DNA from: Adineta steineri
Lineage: Eukaryota; Rotifera; Eurotatoria; Adinetida; Adinetidae
Direction of reading: 5' to 3'
Length of the DNA stretch: 64,000 bases
Assembly: GCA_905250115.1 (NCBI GenBank)
Contig: CAJNOI010000127.1
Location: forward strand, 62,001 to 126,000
This document shows positions 33,069 to 43,489 of this stretch, in pieces. Positions within the stretch are counted from its first letter, which is position 1. Every line of letters starts with the position of its first letter. A model generated the notes under the pieces. The model was not told the origin of the DNA. It saw only the letters and a program-made list of their open reading frames with translations, and did not search any database. The position numbers and the translations under genes were made by a program.

Positions 33069-33262
33069 GTAAGTGAATAGCTTTCCTTTCAAAGTTTTTA
33101 TTGCATATCTATTCATATAAGATTAAAAAAGAAAAAGATTTATCTTTATATGATAGATTTTACTCAAATATCAATAAGAGATTCTTTTTGAAATAACACC
33201 TTTTGTATTACTTTATTTTCATAAGCATAATTTGTTCGTTTTACTTCATAGTTTGTAGAATA

Positions 33263-34320
33263 TTAAGTTGCTGCTATACTATTGTCATTGGTATCTGGGC
33301 ATTCGATGTTTACAACCTTCTTAATAAATGATGGATATGATCTGTCATTGATTACATCTAGATTTTCAACATACGTTGCAATTAATGTTGCTGATCTGTT
33401 TAAATCCCATGCAATAGTTCGAAAGCCATGTTCCATTTGATCACCATCTCGAAAATAAGACCATGAATGATTTAAATCTTCATCTACTTTGACTGATAGC
33501 ATTGTTTCTAAACTAATAATACGATATTTTGTTTCATATAAACTTTCTCCTTCGTCATATACACCAGCATATGTGTACTTGATTAAAACATATCTATAAT
33601 TAGGACTTTGAATAAAACTTAATGATGCTTGACGTGATTTATCATAAATCTCAATAAACAGGTTATTATCAAATGGCAAATTTTTATCTGTATAACAGTA
33701 TAATCGTTGTAATTCAATAAATTTATCAAACCAATATTTATATTCATTTTGTTCAGATTCAGTTTTAGTATCATCAAATACAATTTTCTCAAGTTCAGGC
33801 TTCACTCGATGTAATAAAATTGAATGATAACAAAAATGACATGAACTCCCTAACATTTGAAATTGAGGAGGAAAATATTTATTACATTGACATGTTCCTG
33901 ATGATTTATCTTGCTCTGAAAGTCCAGTACATATAATTACTTTTGATTGAGATTCTTGGACTTGAAGTACTGTCTCATTACCATTGTAAACAGGTTGACA
34001 AATAATACCATTCTCTTTCATAGTGTTTAATAAGCGACTACAGTAAGAAAGTGAAGCTATTTCATCTTGTTTATGCAATTGTGTACTTTGGACTGATGGA
34101 ACGTAAGCGTCTTCGACTATTTGAGGATCATAAGAACAAATTTTAGTTTGATCTTTGAGTTCTGTAACAGTACTTTTAGCTTTAACTTCAGTTTGATTCT
34201 TAGAACTTGCTGTAGAATGAACGATTGGGTTATCCTTTTTAGTAGTATCTTGTAGACCTATACTGCTGCAGATGTATGATTAATTCAGTTATTATTCTTA
34301 TTATTACCTGGCGAAGACAT
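33263..34320 (-). CDS. unknown protein with CxC/CxxC motifs
   Basis: Two exons: a 13-bp first exon (34320-34308, MSSPG) and 34257-33263, total 335 residues. There is a charged, probably disordered N-terminus (to about residue 60). A central region carries CQCNKYFPPQFQMLGSSCHF, which may bind zinc. A folded C-terminal half follows, with aromatic beta-strand-like segments (YRYVLIKYTYAGVYDEGESL, ETKYRIISLETMLSVKVDED, WSYFRDGDQMEHGF). There is no signal peptide or membrane segment. I do not recognise the family. The tiny first exon was accepted because it gives an in-frame ATG with GT-AG splice sites and no alternative ATG precedes the long frame's conserved start. Confidence 0.65.
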
Positions 34321-34861
34321 AATTTCAATTGATAAACTTGTAATTTTATGTTGAAAAATATTTTATTTGCATAAAGAATGCTATGGTGGTGTGCACATTA
34401 ACTTGCGACACATTTTTTTTACTTTCTTCATGCACGTTATACACTGATAAAAGGCAAAAAACAATCTTTTTCCTTTTCTAACAACAACGGGGAGAAAAAT
34501 ATATAGTTACACATGTGATTCATGCAGAACGCTATTCGATCATGTACACTAAAAGTAGAATTGCTGATGAGTAATCGCAGAGAGCTGACACGATTTCGTT
34601 CAAGTTGGTTAGCTAATCAGGCGAATTTACTTCAACAGTTTTTCAATGAAAAATATTCCGTATATAAAAAAGACAAGTGCGAGTATTTTTAATGGAACGA
34701 AATAGATGTCATCACATCATAGTTCTATCAAGTTTTCAAAAATACTCCATATCTTACTCAATTGACATACAGTTTTCTATAGTTCAATAAACACCAGTTG
34801 ATAAATACATCAAGTGCTTAAAGGGTGGATGGGTTTGGCTAGTTATTCTGTTAACACACTA
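34321..34861. other. intergenic, no gene seen
   Basis: Upstream of the preceding gene. AT-rich, with no repeat detected until the inverted repeat begins. Confidence 0.4.
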
Positions 34862-35262
34862 TTATTGTTTAAAAGTTGTAACATTAGATCTCAAGGTTTT
34901 TTTAAACTATTTTCGTTTTGCACTTAAACTGAATGTATGCCCTTTGTAGAAAGGAAGTGCTTTATCATTGTGTGTGTATGTAACGAAAAAGCATCGCACC
35001 GTAATTACAAAGCAATGTTACATAGAACAGAACAGAACGAGACAAAAGATAATAGAGCAGGAATCCAATTTCACTTTCTGACTTATCTGTTAAGTAGTGG
35101 AGTTTCCTTTGTAATTACAATATGATGTTTTTTCGTTACATACACTCACAATGATAAAGAACTTCCTTTCTACAAAGGGCATGCATTCAATATAAATACG
35201 AAGTGAAAATACTTGAAAACAAAACATTGAGATCTAACACTACAACTCTTAGGCAATAATGG
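34862..35262. repeat. inverted duplication of a promoter region (arms about 130 bp)
   Basis: The reverse complement of the left arm (34862-34990) matches the right arm (35126-35262) through several long words: TTGAGATCTAA, ACAAAGGGCAT, TTCCTTTCTACAAAG and GATAAAG next to CGTTACATACAC. A further inner pair (GTAATTACAAAG / CTTTGTAATTACAA) follows. The right arm contains the TATA box, leader and ATG of the secreted gene at 35259. In the left arm TATAAATA has become TTTAAGTG. The spacer is about 120 bp. It could be a foldback element or an inverted promoter duplication. Confidence 0.85.
35191..35198 (+). promoter_or_regulatory. TATA box of the small secreted gene
   Basis: TATAAATA 61 bp before the predicted leader-containing exon 1 at 35259, inside the right arm of the inverted repeat. 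Confidence 0.55.
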
Positions 35263-35703
35263 TGAAAATTCATACACTTACTCTGCTCATTCTTGTTGGT
35301 ATCTTATTATGTTTTTGTACAGGTTAGTTTTGTGATATCGTGATTATTATTCGACAGAAGTTATAATTTTATAGATTCCACCAATGGAGTCGTGAAAAAA
35401 GTTGTTCAGTATGCATTTCGATATCAGGCACTTCAAGCAGCTAAAAGGCACTTTAAAATCCCACGTGGTCAACAACCAATAAATACAGTCAAAGTTCCGG
35501 AGAGAAATTCTAGAGAAATGCTACGACAATATAATTACATAAATAATCAAGGAAAACCAATTTCTATTCGGCAAGATAATCCTCGAAAGTATGGACATCC
35601 ACAAGGACATGGAGATCAAGGACCTCATTTCAATGCTGGTCCTACTGGAAGTAAACTTGAAAAACATTTTAATTTTGATAAATTCAACAAAAATAAAGGA
35701 TAA
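35259..35703 (+). CDS. small basic secreted protein with Gly/His-rich end
   Basis: Two exons (35259-35322, 35375-35703), 130 residues. Exon 1 is a signal peptide (HTLTLLILVGILLCFCT). The mature protein is basic with no cysteines and a C-terminal Gly/His/Pro/Asn-rich motif (YGHPQGHGDQGPHFNAGPTG). That motif loosely recalls the GPH-type ends of some secreted bacterial effector nucleases, but the similarity is short and I do not assign a function. The only TATA-like element is inside an inverted promoter duplication. Polyadenylation words follow the stop. Confidence 0.65.
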
Positions 35704-36073
35704 ATATTCTTATTCACTTCAATTGAAAAATTAAAATTCTAACAAAAAAAGTTTATGTAATAATTAAACTGATGTCTGATTATTTCTTGGCGACATCTAG
35801 TAAAATTTTATTCTTTATTAAATATTTGAGTTTTCAGAAAAATAAAATTCATTAAGTAGAGTACTTCATTTTTCATAGAATGAACATATATTCTATAAAA
35901 TACAGGTTTTTCAATAGTACGAAAGTACGAATATAACTCATATAACAAACGTTTGATTTATCAATGTAAATGTGTCATAAAAACACGTGTCACATTGTAC
36001 AAAGGTATATACAACGCTTGAGTAATTTAGATAAAAGTGCATGTAAACACACATTATATCGTCATTATTTTAC
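35704..36073. other. intergenic, no gene seen
   Basis: AT-rich spacer between two + strand genes. Confidence 0.4.
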
Positions 36074-36607
36074 ATGGCTACATATCCGCGTACCTATCGA
36101 ATTCATCACAAATTTCTATCGTCTAATCATAAATTTGAAATTGATAATGGTACCGATGAAATACTATATACTGTTCGTGCAACTCTATTTCCAACATTCG
36201 ATAAATTTTCTATTTGTGAAACATCAGGTGGCAAAGAATTAATCAAAATTCAAAGAGAAGATCAGCATCTTCATTTAACATATAATATTTCAGCAGTCAT
36301 GGAAAACGACAGTGCTACTCAACATTTAGCAACAGTCAGACGAATTCATGGTCGACATGAACATCATTTGCATGGTAAATTTGAAATAGATTCAATTTAT
36401 GGAGTATATAAATTAGAACGTAATGCAAATCGATCTGAACATGAATTTAAAATAATAACTGGCGAGAAGACTGTGGTTGATGTAACTCATTTTACGAAAT
36501 TAGAAAATATATATAATGTCGAAATAAATAGTGATGAAGGAGGTGATCTTTTTTTACTATCACTTGCGATTACACTTTCTTGTATACAACGCTGGCGACA
36601 TCTGTGA
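36074..36607 (+). CDS. LURP-one-related / tubby-C-terminal-like protein
   Basis: 177 residues, single exon. The beta-strand-rich pattern fits the LOR (DUF567) fold: HHKFLSSNHKFEIDN at the start, EILYTVRATLFPTFDKFSI, a KELIKIQRE strand pair, GKFEIDSIYGVYKLERN, and a hydrophobic C-terminal helix (GGDLFLLSLAITLSCIQRW) that fills the barrel in tubby-like domains. Related proteins include plant LURP1 and scramblases, and the molecular role is generally unclear. No signal peptide or transmembrane domain other than the barrel helix. Confidence 0.75.
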   Translation: MATYPRTYRIHHKFLSSNHKFEIDNGTDEILYTVRATLFPTFDKFSICETSGGKELIKIQREDQHLHLTYNISAVMENDSATQHLATVRRIHGRHEHHLHGKFEIDSIYGVYKLERNANRSEHEFKIITGEKTVVDVTHFTKLENIYNVEINSDEGGDLFLLSLAITLSCIQRWRHL

Positions 36608-37194
36608 GAATCATGTCAATAATATTTATCAAACACAAAAAAGACGATTTATTTTATTCTTTTTATGTAATACTTAACAATTATTAAAAAAAACAATAAA
36701 TAAATATGTCAATCTAATCAACCTTATCACTTTCAGTTATTTTATAATAAAAGGATGACGTTGAAAACTGTAGTGAATGAATTGTGTTAAATTTACAAAT
36801 TAGAATCAGAAGATATTACATAGATCTTTTCCAAAACATGTTGTATTGTGCATATTAAAATATTCGAACAAGTAACCATCTCTCTTCATATAAAATATTC
36901 GTATTTTATTTGGCAATAAATTATTCAATATGAACCCTCGAAAGTAATATATTGCTAACAAGTACCAATAAATATCAAGTATAGAATTTATAGTCAAGTA
37001 ATAATATTCAAATATGCCGTCTTCGAATTAATTTACTTCACTTGATCTCTACTTAGAGCATTAATAGAAATCATTTACATAGATGAATAATAAATTACTT
37101 ATTTTATTTGAGGTACGCACACTTGATTTTGAAGAGAAAAAAATATTTCGTATTGGTATATATACTGAAAGACGAAAACATCAATCATTACTTT
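36608..37194. other. intergenic, no gene seen
   Basis: AT-rich with short ORFs on both strands that show no coding features. Confidence 0.4.
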
Positions 37195-37456
37195 ATGATG
37201 GCTGCTGTTCGAACATTTTTCTTTGCTACTATTTTACTTTGTCTGTTGCTCGTCAATACAGGTAGAAAAATCAAAAGTTTATTTAATTTGTTCTGTTTAA
37301 TATCTCATTATAGCTGTTGAGGGCTCATGCAGCGCTTGGTCACCAGAATTCAAGCGTACCGTAAATGGTTCATGTCGTACAATGTGTGTAGGTTCTGAGC
37401 GAAACGCTGGCCAACAATCATGTATGTCTGGATGGTGTTGTCTTCCGCGTAATTGA
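37195..37456 (+). CDS. defensin-like secreted cysteine-rich peptide
   Basis: Two exons (37195-37261, 37314-37456), 69 residues. Exon 1 is a signal peptide (RTFFFATILLCLLLVNTA). The mature peptide of about 45 residues has six cysteines in the order C-x14-C-x3-C-x11-C-x4-C-C (GSC, NGSCRTMC, QQSCMSGWCC). That spacing is close to the beta-defensin-like domain of big defensins and is unlike CS-alpha-beta defensins. It is moderately cationic (several Arg). The likely role is antimicrobial defence. There is no propeptide between signal and core, unlike classical big defensins with a hydrophobic N-terminal domain. Confidence 0.7.
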
Positions 37457-38380
37457 TAAAACATTATCGATTTTTGACTAACTTTGAGAAAAATATTAAT
37501 ATTCATCTATTTCAATATTTAACCTATTTCCTTTTGAAATAAATGCCAAGAATAATATACTATTGATGTCAATGAAAACTAGACAATGATTATGACAGCC
37601 TCACATAGATTCATTATTGTTTTAATCGGAAACTGCTTGGCAAATGTTGACACAGAGAAAAAAAGGCAAATCAAAGATAGCATAATAAACATAGAAGTTG
37701 AAAATGTGTAGATATTATATTGGTGATTCAAGCAGATATTTCAGAAAAGTGATATCTTATATACTATACTAGTCGTTTATTAATACATGCCATACGCATT
37801 AGGCTTCGATCATATAACAAAACACAGTCTTACTGATAGTTTCACAGGAATACTATTCGTGATGGTATTGAAAATTATTTTCAGATCACAATTCAAAACT
37901 CAATATGATTTTCAACGAGAAACTAGTTTTATTAGAACGTGTATTTACAAGATTATTACGCCTCTCTTTTGTCTTGTGTATTTCTAGTGAATCTTTTGTA
38001 CTATTTTTTAATCTAGAGCCGCGATACTTATATTTACGAGAAAAAAATTCATTCTCAACATATAAGTCTGTTACTGAGTAATAAAAGCTGAGACCAGCAG
38101 ATTATATGTATCTTTTCATTAAAAGATAGACGAATCTGTTTTTTTTGATAGTTTTACCTTCATCACTATAAACAGATTCTATCATTGCCTGGTAGCAATA
38201 TAAATTTAACTTAATTCTGGTTGCTCCACTCATTTATACCTTCAAGATGTAATAGATCTTACATGAAACTATCGTCGTATCGTTATCATTTTTTATTTTA
38301 AAAGAATAAAACACACGTTTTCATATGTAAGTAACTATTTTTCTAAAGTGATAAATCAACTTGAATTTTAGACAGTTATT
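37457..38380. other. intergenic, no gene seen
   Basis: AT-rich spacer. An AG followed by ACAGTTATT just before the ATG at 38381 may be a 5'-UTR intron acceptor. Confidence 0.35.
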
Positions 38381-38794
38381 ATGCCGCGTGTATCTATTTG
38401 GTTCATTGTGGAAACCATTCATTTTATTTTGGGTTCTATTGGGTGTATTTTTAAAGCCGATACTGTAATTCAAAGTTATTCATTAAAGCCAAATCCAGTT
38501 TCGAGTCAAGCAATTGAGATGGTACATGTTTTAGCTGCCTTCTATGTACAGAATACTGTTCTATGTGGACTTTCTATTCAAAATAAAGAAATCTCGCATT
38601 ATACTTCGCTCATTCTATTAATATTTTATTATTTATGTTTACTCTATGACATCTATGATATTATATTTCTTATGCGAAATAATGGTGAAAATGATTATCC
38701 TGTGAGTTACCCAGGATATCGATGGTTGGATACATTTATTCACATTGTATTTGGTGGTATTCATACAATTTTTTTTGTAAACGGAAGATTTTGA
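38381..38794 (+). CDS. small four-helix membrane protein, unknown
   Basis: 137 residues in one exon with four hydrophobic segments: IWFIVETIHFILGSIGCIF, MVHVLAAFYVQNTVLCGL, LILLIFYYLCLLYDIYDIIF, and IHIVFGGIHTIFFV. The layout resembles small DUF4345- or EXPERA-like four-TM proteins, but the motifs are not diagnostic. No neighbours suggest a role. Confidence 0.6.
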   Translation: MPRVSIWFIVETIHFILGSIGCIFKADTVIQSYSLKPNPVSSQAIEMVHVLAAFYVQNTVLCGLSIQNKEISHYTSLILLIFYYLCLLYDIYDIIFLMRNNGENDYPVSYPGYRWLDTFIHIVFGGIHTIFFVNGRF

Positions 38795-39038
38795 TTTCTT
38801 TATACTTAACTCAGTATACATATATTCACAATATAATAGTGCATTATGATGTGCAACTTTTGAATAAGATATTATTAATGAACTTAAAAGGTGATTTAAT
38901 CTTTTTAAAATACTCATTGTGTACATTCTAAAATAACCTATAAATAATGTAATAATATTTAAATTTCGAATATCTTCAATAAAGATTGTTTGATTACAAG
39001 AAAAGAAAATTTAATGATTTATAACTATAATTAAAATG

Positions 39039-39080
39039 CAGGTGTGGCTAAGAGAAAGGACACCCACCCACATCCTTAAG
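39039..39080. repeat. telomere-motif hairpin, short
   Basis: CAGGTGTGGCTAAGAGAAAG and CACCCACCCACATCCTTAAG. The right arm is good, the left arm degenerate. Confidence 0.6.
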
Positions 39081-39265
39081 AAAACTTAGTAGTTACACAA
39101 TTGCGTCTTTTCTTTGATCTGTGATACTCAAATATTAAGCTGTAAGTATAATAATATCTTTTATAATAAAGATAATATTCCTTATCTTTTTTTGTTACTG
39201 CAGCAGTGGTAGACAAATATATATGTTAAATTTTTTCTTATTTTGTCTCTTCTAAAGAACATACT

Positions 39266-40745
39266 ATGCATCGCAATCAACTCTACAACGAAGATAATAC
39301 AAAAAATATTCGAACACAAAAATGGTATCAACAACGTCGGATTAAAATTATCTTCATATGTTTTATCATTCTAGCAATATTAATAGTTACCCTCTCCTTG
39401 CTGTTAAAGTTCGTTATTCTTGCACCGAAGAACTCAGAAATTTCTACCAATACCACCGACATCTCAACATTCCTGCCCGTAACAACAACAACATCATCAC
39501 TAACAACACTGACAACAAAAACGTCAACGTTAACGTCAACATTAACAATAACTACTAGCACTACTCCGCAGTCAGGTAATCGTTGCGCTCCTTTACCTCT
39601 AGGAATGATCCTTTTAAATGATTTATAAAAAGAGAATCTTAGCTTTATATCGTATATTTATCAAAAAATACAAGGTCGATTACAACACAGTCTAAAGAAC
39701 AGTTTCTTCCCATAAGTTTAAAACTATTTTTTAATATTTAGAATGGTCGGAAAGTAATGATATGAATCATGCACGCCGATCCCATACAGCATCCATATTA
39801 AATAATGGAAAAGTTTTAGTTACTGGAGGATTTAATAGAGGTGTTATGAATTTTGCAGAATTGTATGATGTAGAATCACAAAATTGGACAACTATTAATA
39901 GCATGAATCAATCACGAGGTGAGCAAACTGCATCCTTGTTGAACAATGGAAAGATTTTAATTGCTGGTGGACTTTCCAATGATTTTTTAAGTAGTGCAGA
40001 GTTATATGATCCAGAAACAGAAACATGGACAATTACGGATAGTATGAATAGTAGACGAGCTGAACATGCAGCAACTACATTAGCAAATGAAAAAGTATTA
40101 ATTACTGGCGGATTTGGAGATGGAAATACGCTCAATACTTCTGAGTTGTATGATTCATTAACAGAGACCTGGACAATTACAGGAAGTATGAATTACGAAC
40201 GAAGCAAACATACATCATCTCTGTTAATCGATGGAAAAGTATTAGTTACTGGTGGACATGTTAGAGGTACGTATTTAGATAGTGTTGAATTGTATGATCC
40301 AGAAACAGAAACTTGGACAATTCTTGATAAGATGACTATTGCACGAAGTCAACACACAGCATCTGTTTTACCCAATGGGAAAGTATTGATTGCGGGAGGA
40401 TTTGATACACAAAGCATTAATATTACTGAATTGTATGATCCGTCAACTAAAACGTGGAAAATTATTAACAGTATGAATCATGGTCGATGGGAACACACAG
40501 CATCCGTCTTACCGAATGGAAAAGTATTAGTTGTTGGTGGATATGATCATAATGCTGTAAATACTGCAGAATTATATGATCCATTAACAGAAATTTGGAC
40601 AAATGTTGGTAACATGACTCATGCACGAGGTGAACATACAGCAACTTTATTGAACAATGGAACAGTTTTAGTTACTGGAGGAACCCTTGGTGGTTCGGCA
40701 GTGACTAATACTACAGAACTATATCAATCGTTTGAAATAAACTAA
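39266..40745 (+). CDS. type II membrane protein with kelch-type beta-propeller
   Basis: Two exons (39266-39575, 39742-40745), 437 residues. A short cytoplasmic N-terminus ends with basic residues (QQRRIK) before a signal anchor (FICFIILAILIVTLSLLLKF). A Thr/Ser-rich stalk (TTTTSSLTTLTTKTSTLTST) follows, likely O-glycosylated, and then an extracellular propeller. Seven motifs of the form R-x-x-H-T-A-S-x-L-x-N-G-K-V-L-V-T-G-G recur every 46-48 residues, each followed by ELYDPxTxTW. The strands are galactose-oxidase/kelch-like. There are no catalytic residues of galactose oxidase. The likely role is binding or adhesion. The stem-plus-propeller plan is shared with other genes in this window that use different propellers. 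Confidence 0.88.
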
Positions 40746-40782
40746 TTTTCGTTTCTAAATATTATTCTTAAATCACAACCAC

Positions 40783-40870
40783 CTTGAGGGTGTAAATATG
40801 TGAGGGTGTGGGTGTGGGTGGGTGTGGGTATCATATTTATATCGTATTAGCACCCACACCCACACCCTAC
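40783..40870. repeat. telomere-motif hairpin, best-preserved copy
   Basis: The left arm runs CTTGAGGGTG, then GAGGGTGTGGGTGTGGGTGG. The right arm is CACCCACACCCACACCCTAC, with a roughly 25-bp AT-rich loop. I use it as the reference copy: ends CTTGAGGG/CCCTCAAG, then GTGTGG-type hexamers. It lies in the spacer after the kelch gene. Confidence 0.9.
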
Positions 40871-41179
40871 TTTTCCACATTATACATGAATCTACGTTTG
40901 TTGCATTCGAACAAAATAAAATTTAACTTTACAATAGAATACAGAAACAAGTGAGATCATTATAATCCAAATGTGTAACATTTGAATAAAATTAGACTAT
41001 GCATGACTCATCTGTAATCAACAGTTGACGATATAATATAGTTCTATCCTTTCTGTATGAGAAGTAAGTAACAACGAATGTGTATCAACATTATGTCAAA
41101 AATCAATTCAATTTATATGAACTTTCCATACTTTTTCATCGATTTGGCTCTCAATCTACAAATATGTTTTTCGTAATGG

Positions 41180-41232
41180 ATATGGGCGTGGGTATACCGC
41201 TCTTTTCCTACCCTCACATCTACATCCTCAAG
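41180..41232. repeat. telomere-motif hairpin
   Basis: GGATATGGGCGTGGGTATAC pairs with CTACCCTCACATCTACATCC, ending TCAAG. Confidence 0.65.
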
Positions 41233-41463
41233 ATGATAAAAATGAATATTATATCACAACCAGCTTATTATCTTTGCTCCACACAAGAAAGCATTGAAGA
41301 AAAAAAAACTTTCATCTCATCACATATTCTTTACACTTCACATTCTGTTTTTTTTTCAATGCCTTTGTATATTCAAGATAAGAACGGTAGCATAAAAACG
41401 AGTCACAACATTTGAATAAGTCATACTAAAAGTGAAAAAAATTGTTTTGCAACTTAAAAACAA

Positions 41464-43065
41464 ATGTGTAGCATTACATTCATCTACGTTTGCTTTCTGG
41501 CACTACTTCCTCTAACTTTTCAACACCAATGTGTTCAGTATTGTGTTGTGTATCTATCATTCGATGAAATATTCGATAAACTTCCACCCGAATGTATCGA
41601 AACAAAACAAGATACTGAATGTTATACCGACATTAGTTTTGATTATGGAAAAAACTCAATCCAAATCAAATTTGGCGAACACAGTGTGAACGGTAGTGCT
41701 ATTGCATCGGACGACTACTTCATATCTCAAGAAACAGAAATGTGGCATGAAACATACGCTCTTCAATGGACAACAGTAACACATATCTGTTAAATGAAAA
41801 AAGTAAGTAATGTAGTTAATCTTGAAAATATAATTTAATGGAAATTTTCGATCTTCAATCGATCATTATCAACCTTTAACACAACCTGATGATACAAACA
41901 CAAAAAAAGAAAAATATTTTACACGAAAAATTATATGAAAAGGTGAAAAAGATCATATAATAATAATAATAATAAGTATAAATTATCTTATATGTAGTCA
42001 TCATTCAAACATAAACATCATAATCATAACCATTGAATTGCTGTCAAATACAATTCACAACTAATAAATAAATAAGTACTCAAATTTGTTTAATACTACT
42101 ATGTATCATTAATGTATGAAAAATAATAAGAATGCATATGACTATTCATCTTTTTCATATATTTTCGTGTAAAATATTTTTCTTTTTTGTGTTTGTATCA
42201 TCAGTTTGTGTTAAAGGTTGATAATGATCGATTGAAGATCGAAAATTTCCATTAAATTATATTTTCAAGATTAACTACATTACTTACTTTTTTCATTTAA
42301 TTTCAAATCTCAAAATTATTCATATTCATACATATCTGTTATCAAAACGATTTTTGTGATTTCGAGTATGTTAAAACAAAATTATTACAAATGCGTCAAT
42401 TAACAACGAATTTTAACCAGTTTGAAAAGAAGCTAGCATCAACTTTGTTCGAAACAGGCTCAGGTGAGTACAAGAATGTAATTTGATATGTGCTTGATGA
42501 ACTCTTTCTATTATAACGCGAGAGAGAGTCTGAGACGTTTAGTCTAATATTAGTGCAAAGTCTTCAACACTGCGAGATAAAAAGTTAACCTAAAAAGTAG
42601 TTTCTGCTTTACATATCTGAAAACTTGAAAAGCTCTAATGGTTTTTATTTAGATCCAAGTATCATTCGTTGTTTATCGGTGGATGGTCATATCATTACAT
42701 GTGCTGAGAATATCAAGTCATGTACTTTAAATATTGATAATATTTATGCAAATAAATCACATCAAAGTTGTTCATCCCAGAGTGATGATAGATTACGAAA
42801 ACAACTAGGAATCAAAGAAGCAACATCACACTATCTTAATGGTAAAGTTGATGCACGACAAAGTTCAGTGGAATATGTTTGTAATCATGAATTATGTAAT
42901 GGACTAGACGTGTATAAGAACGTCATTCAACTTCTAATGGAATACAATTTAATACGTAATGATACCCATATTCAACCGTCTTCTACAACATCAAGCATAA
43001 ATAAGTCACTTTATAAAATACTATTACTTATACCATTCATTTTATATTTTATATTCTATCAATAA
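41464..43065 (+). pseudogene. LU-domain (Ly6-like) GPI-anchored gene broken by a foldback element
   Basis: The gene begins with a signal peptide (ITFIYVCFLALLPLTF) and an LU-type start (HQCVQYCVVYLSF ... DTECYT). Its exon is interrupted at 41791 by a 509-bp inverted-repeat element that brings an immediate TAA. Coding sequence resumes at 42342 (CDFEYVKTKLLQMRQ), leaves at a donor at 42464, re-enters at 42653, and ends with YVCNHELCN, the diagnostic LU C-terminus, plus a hydrophobic GPI tail (ILLLIPFILYFIF). The word ACATATCTGTTA occurs on both sides (41781-41792 and 42330-42341). If one copy is discounted, the two halves are in the same frame. I see no splice acceptor at the right edge that would remove the element as an intron. 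Confidence 0.8.
41791..42299. mobile_element. MITE-like foldback element with about 150-bp terminal inverted repeats
   Basis: The left arm begins TAAATGAAAAAAGTAAGTAA at 41791, and the right arm ends with its exact reverse complement at 42299. The arms continue for about 150 bp with only one substitution and a few single-base indels visible to me. The centre (about 41950-42150) contains (TAA)n. There is no ORF for a transposase. The outermost TA at both ends would fit a Tc1/mariner-type TA target. Alternatively the 12-bp repeat ACATATCTGTTA is the target duplication, with 30 extra bases at the right. Near-identical arms suggest a recent insertion. Confidence 0.9.
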
Positions 43066-43154
43066 ATTTATCAACGCATAATCTATTCGTTCGAGTAACA
43101 AATTTCTCATTCTAATGTAGGAAGTATAGACGTTACACTCATTCTAGAAACTAT

Positions 43155-43206
43155 CTTGAGGGTGTGGGTTTTGATTTGAGACGAATATAATAATCACACC
43201 CCCAGT
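43155..43206. repeat. telomere-motif hairpin
   Basis: CTTGAGGGTGTGGGTTTTGA pairs with ATAATCACACCCCCAG. The left end is the full consensus. Confidence 0.75.
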
Positions 43207-43489
43207 GCCTTTTTGTTTCGTTCAATCAATTGAATTATCTGAATCAATAAAAATACAGAGTACATATTTAAACTGATTTAGCAGACTATGTCTATTACTA
43301 CGTCTTACTTCATGCTTTGCATAATCAGAAAATTAGAGTGTGGATTACGAATGAATACAATACAAAGAATGTAATTGAACAAAACTATTGACCTATATTT
43401 GGTGAATTTTATTTGCGTTTATATATACTGATCTGATTTGTGATATTATAAATATTTCTCTATAATTCTCAAATGAAAACGAATTGTTC

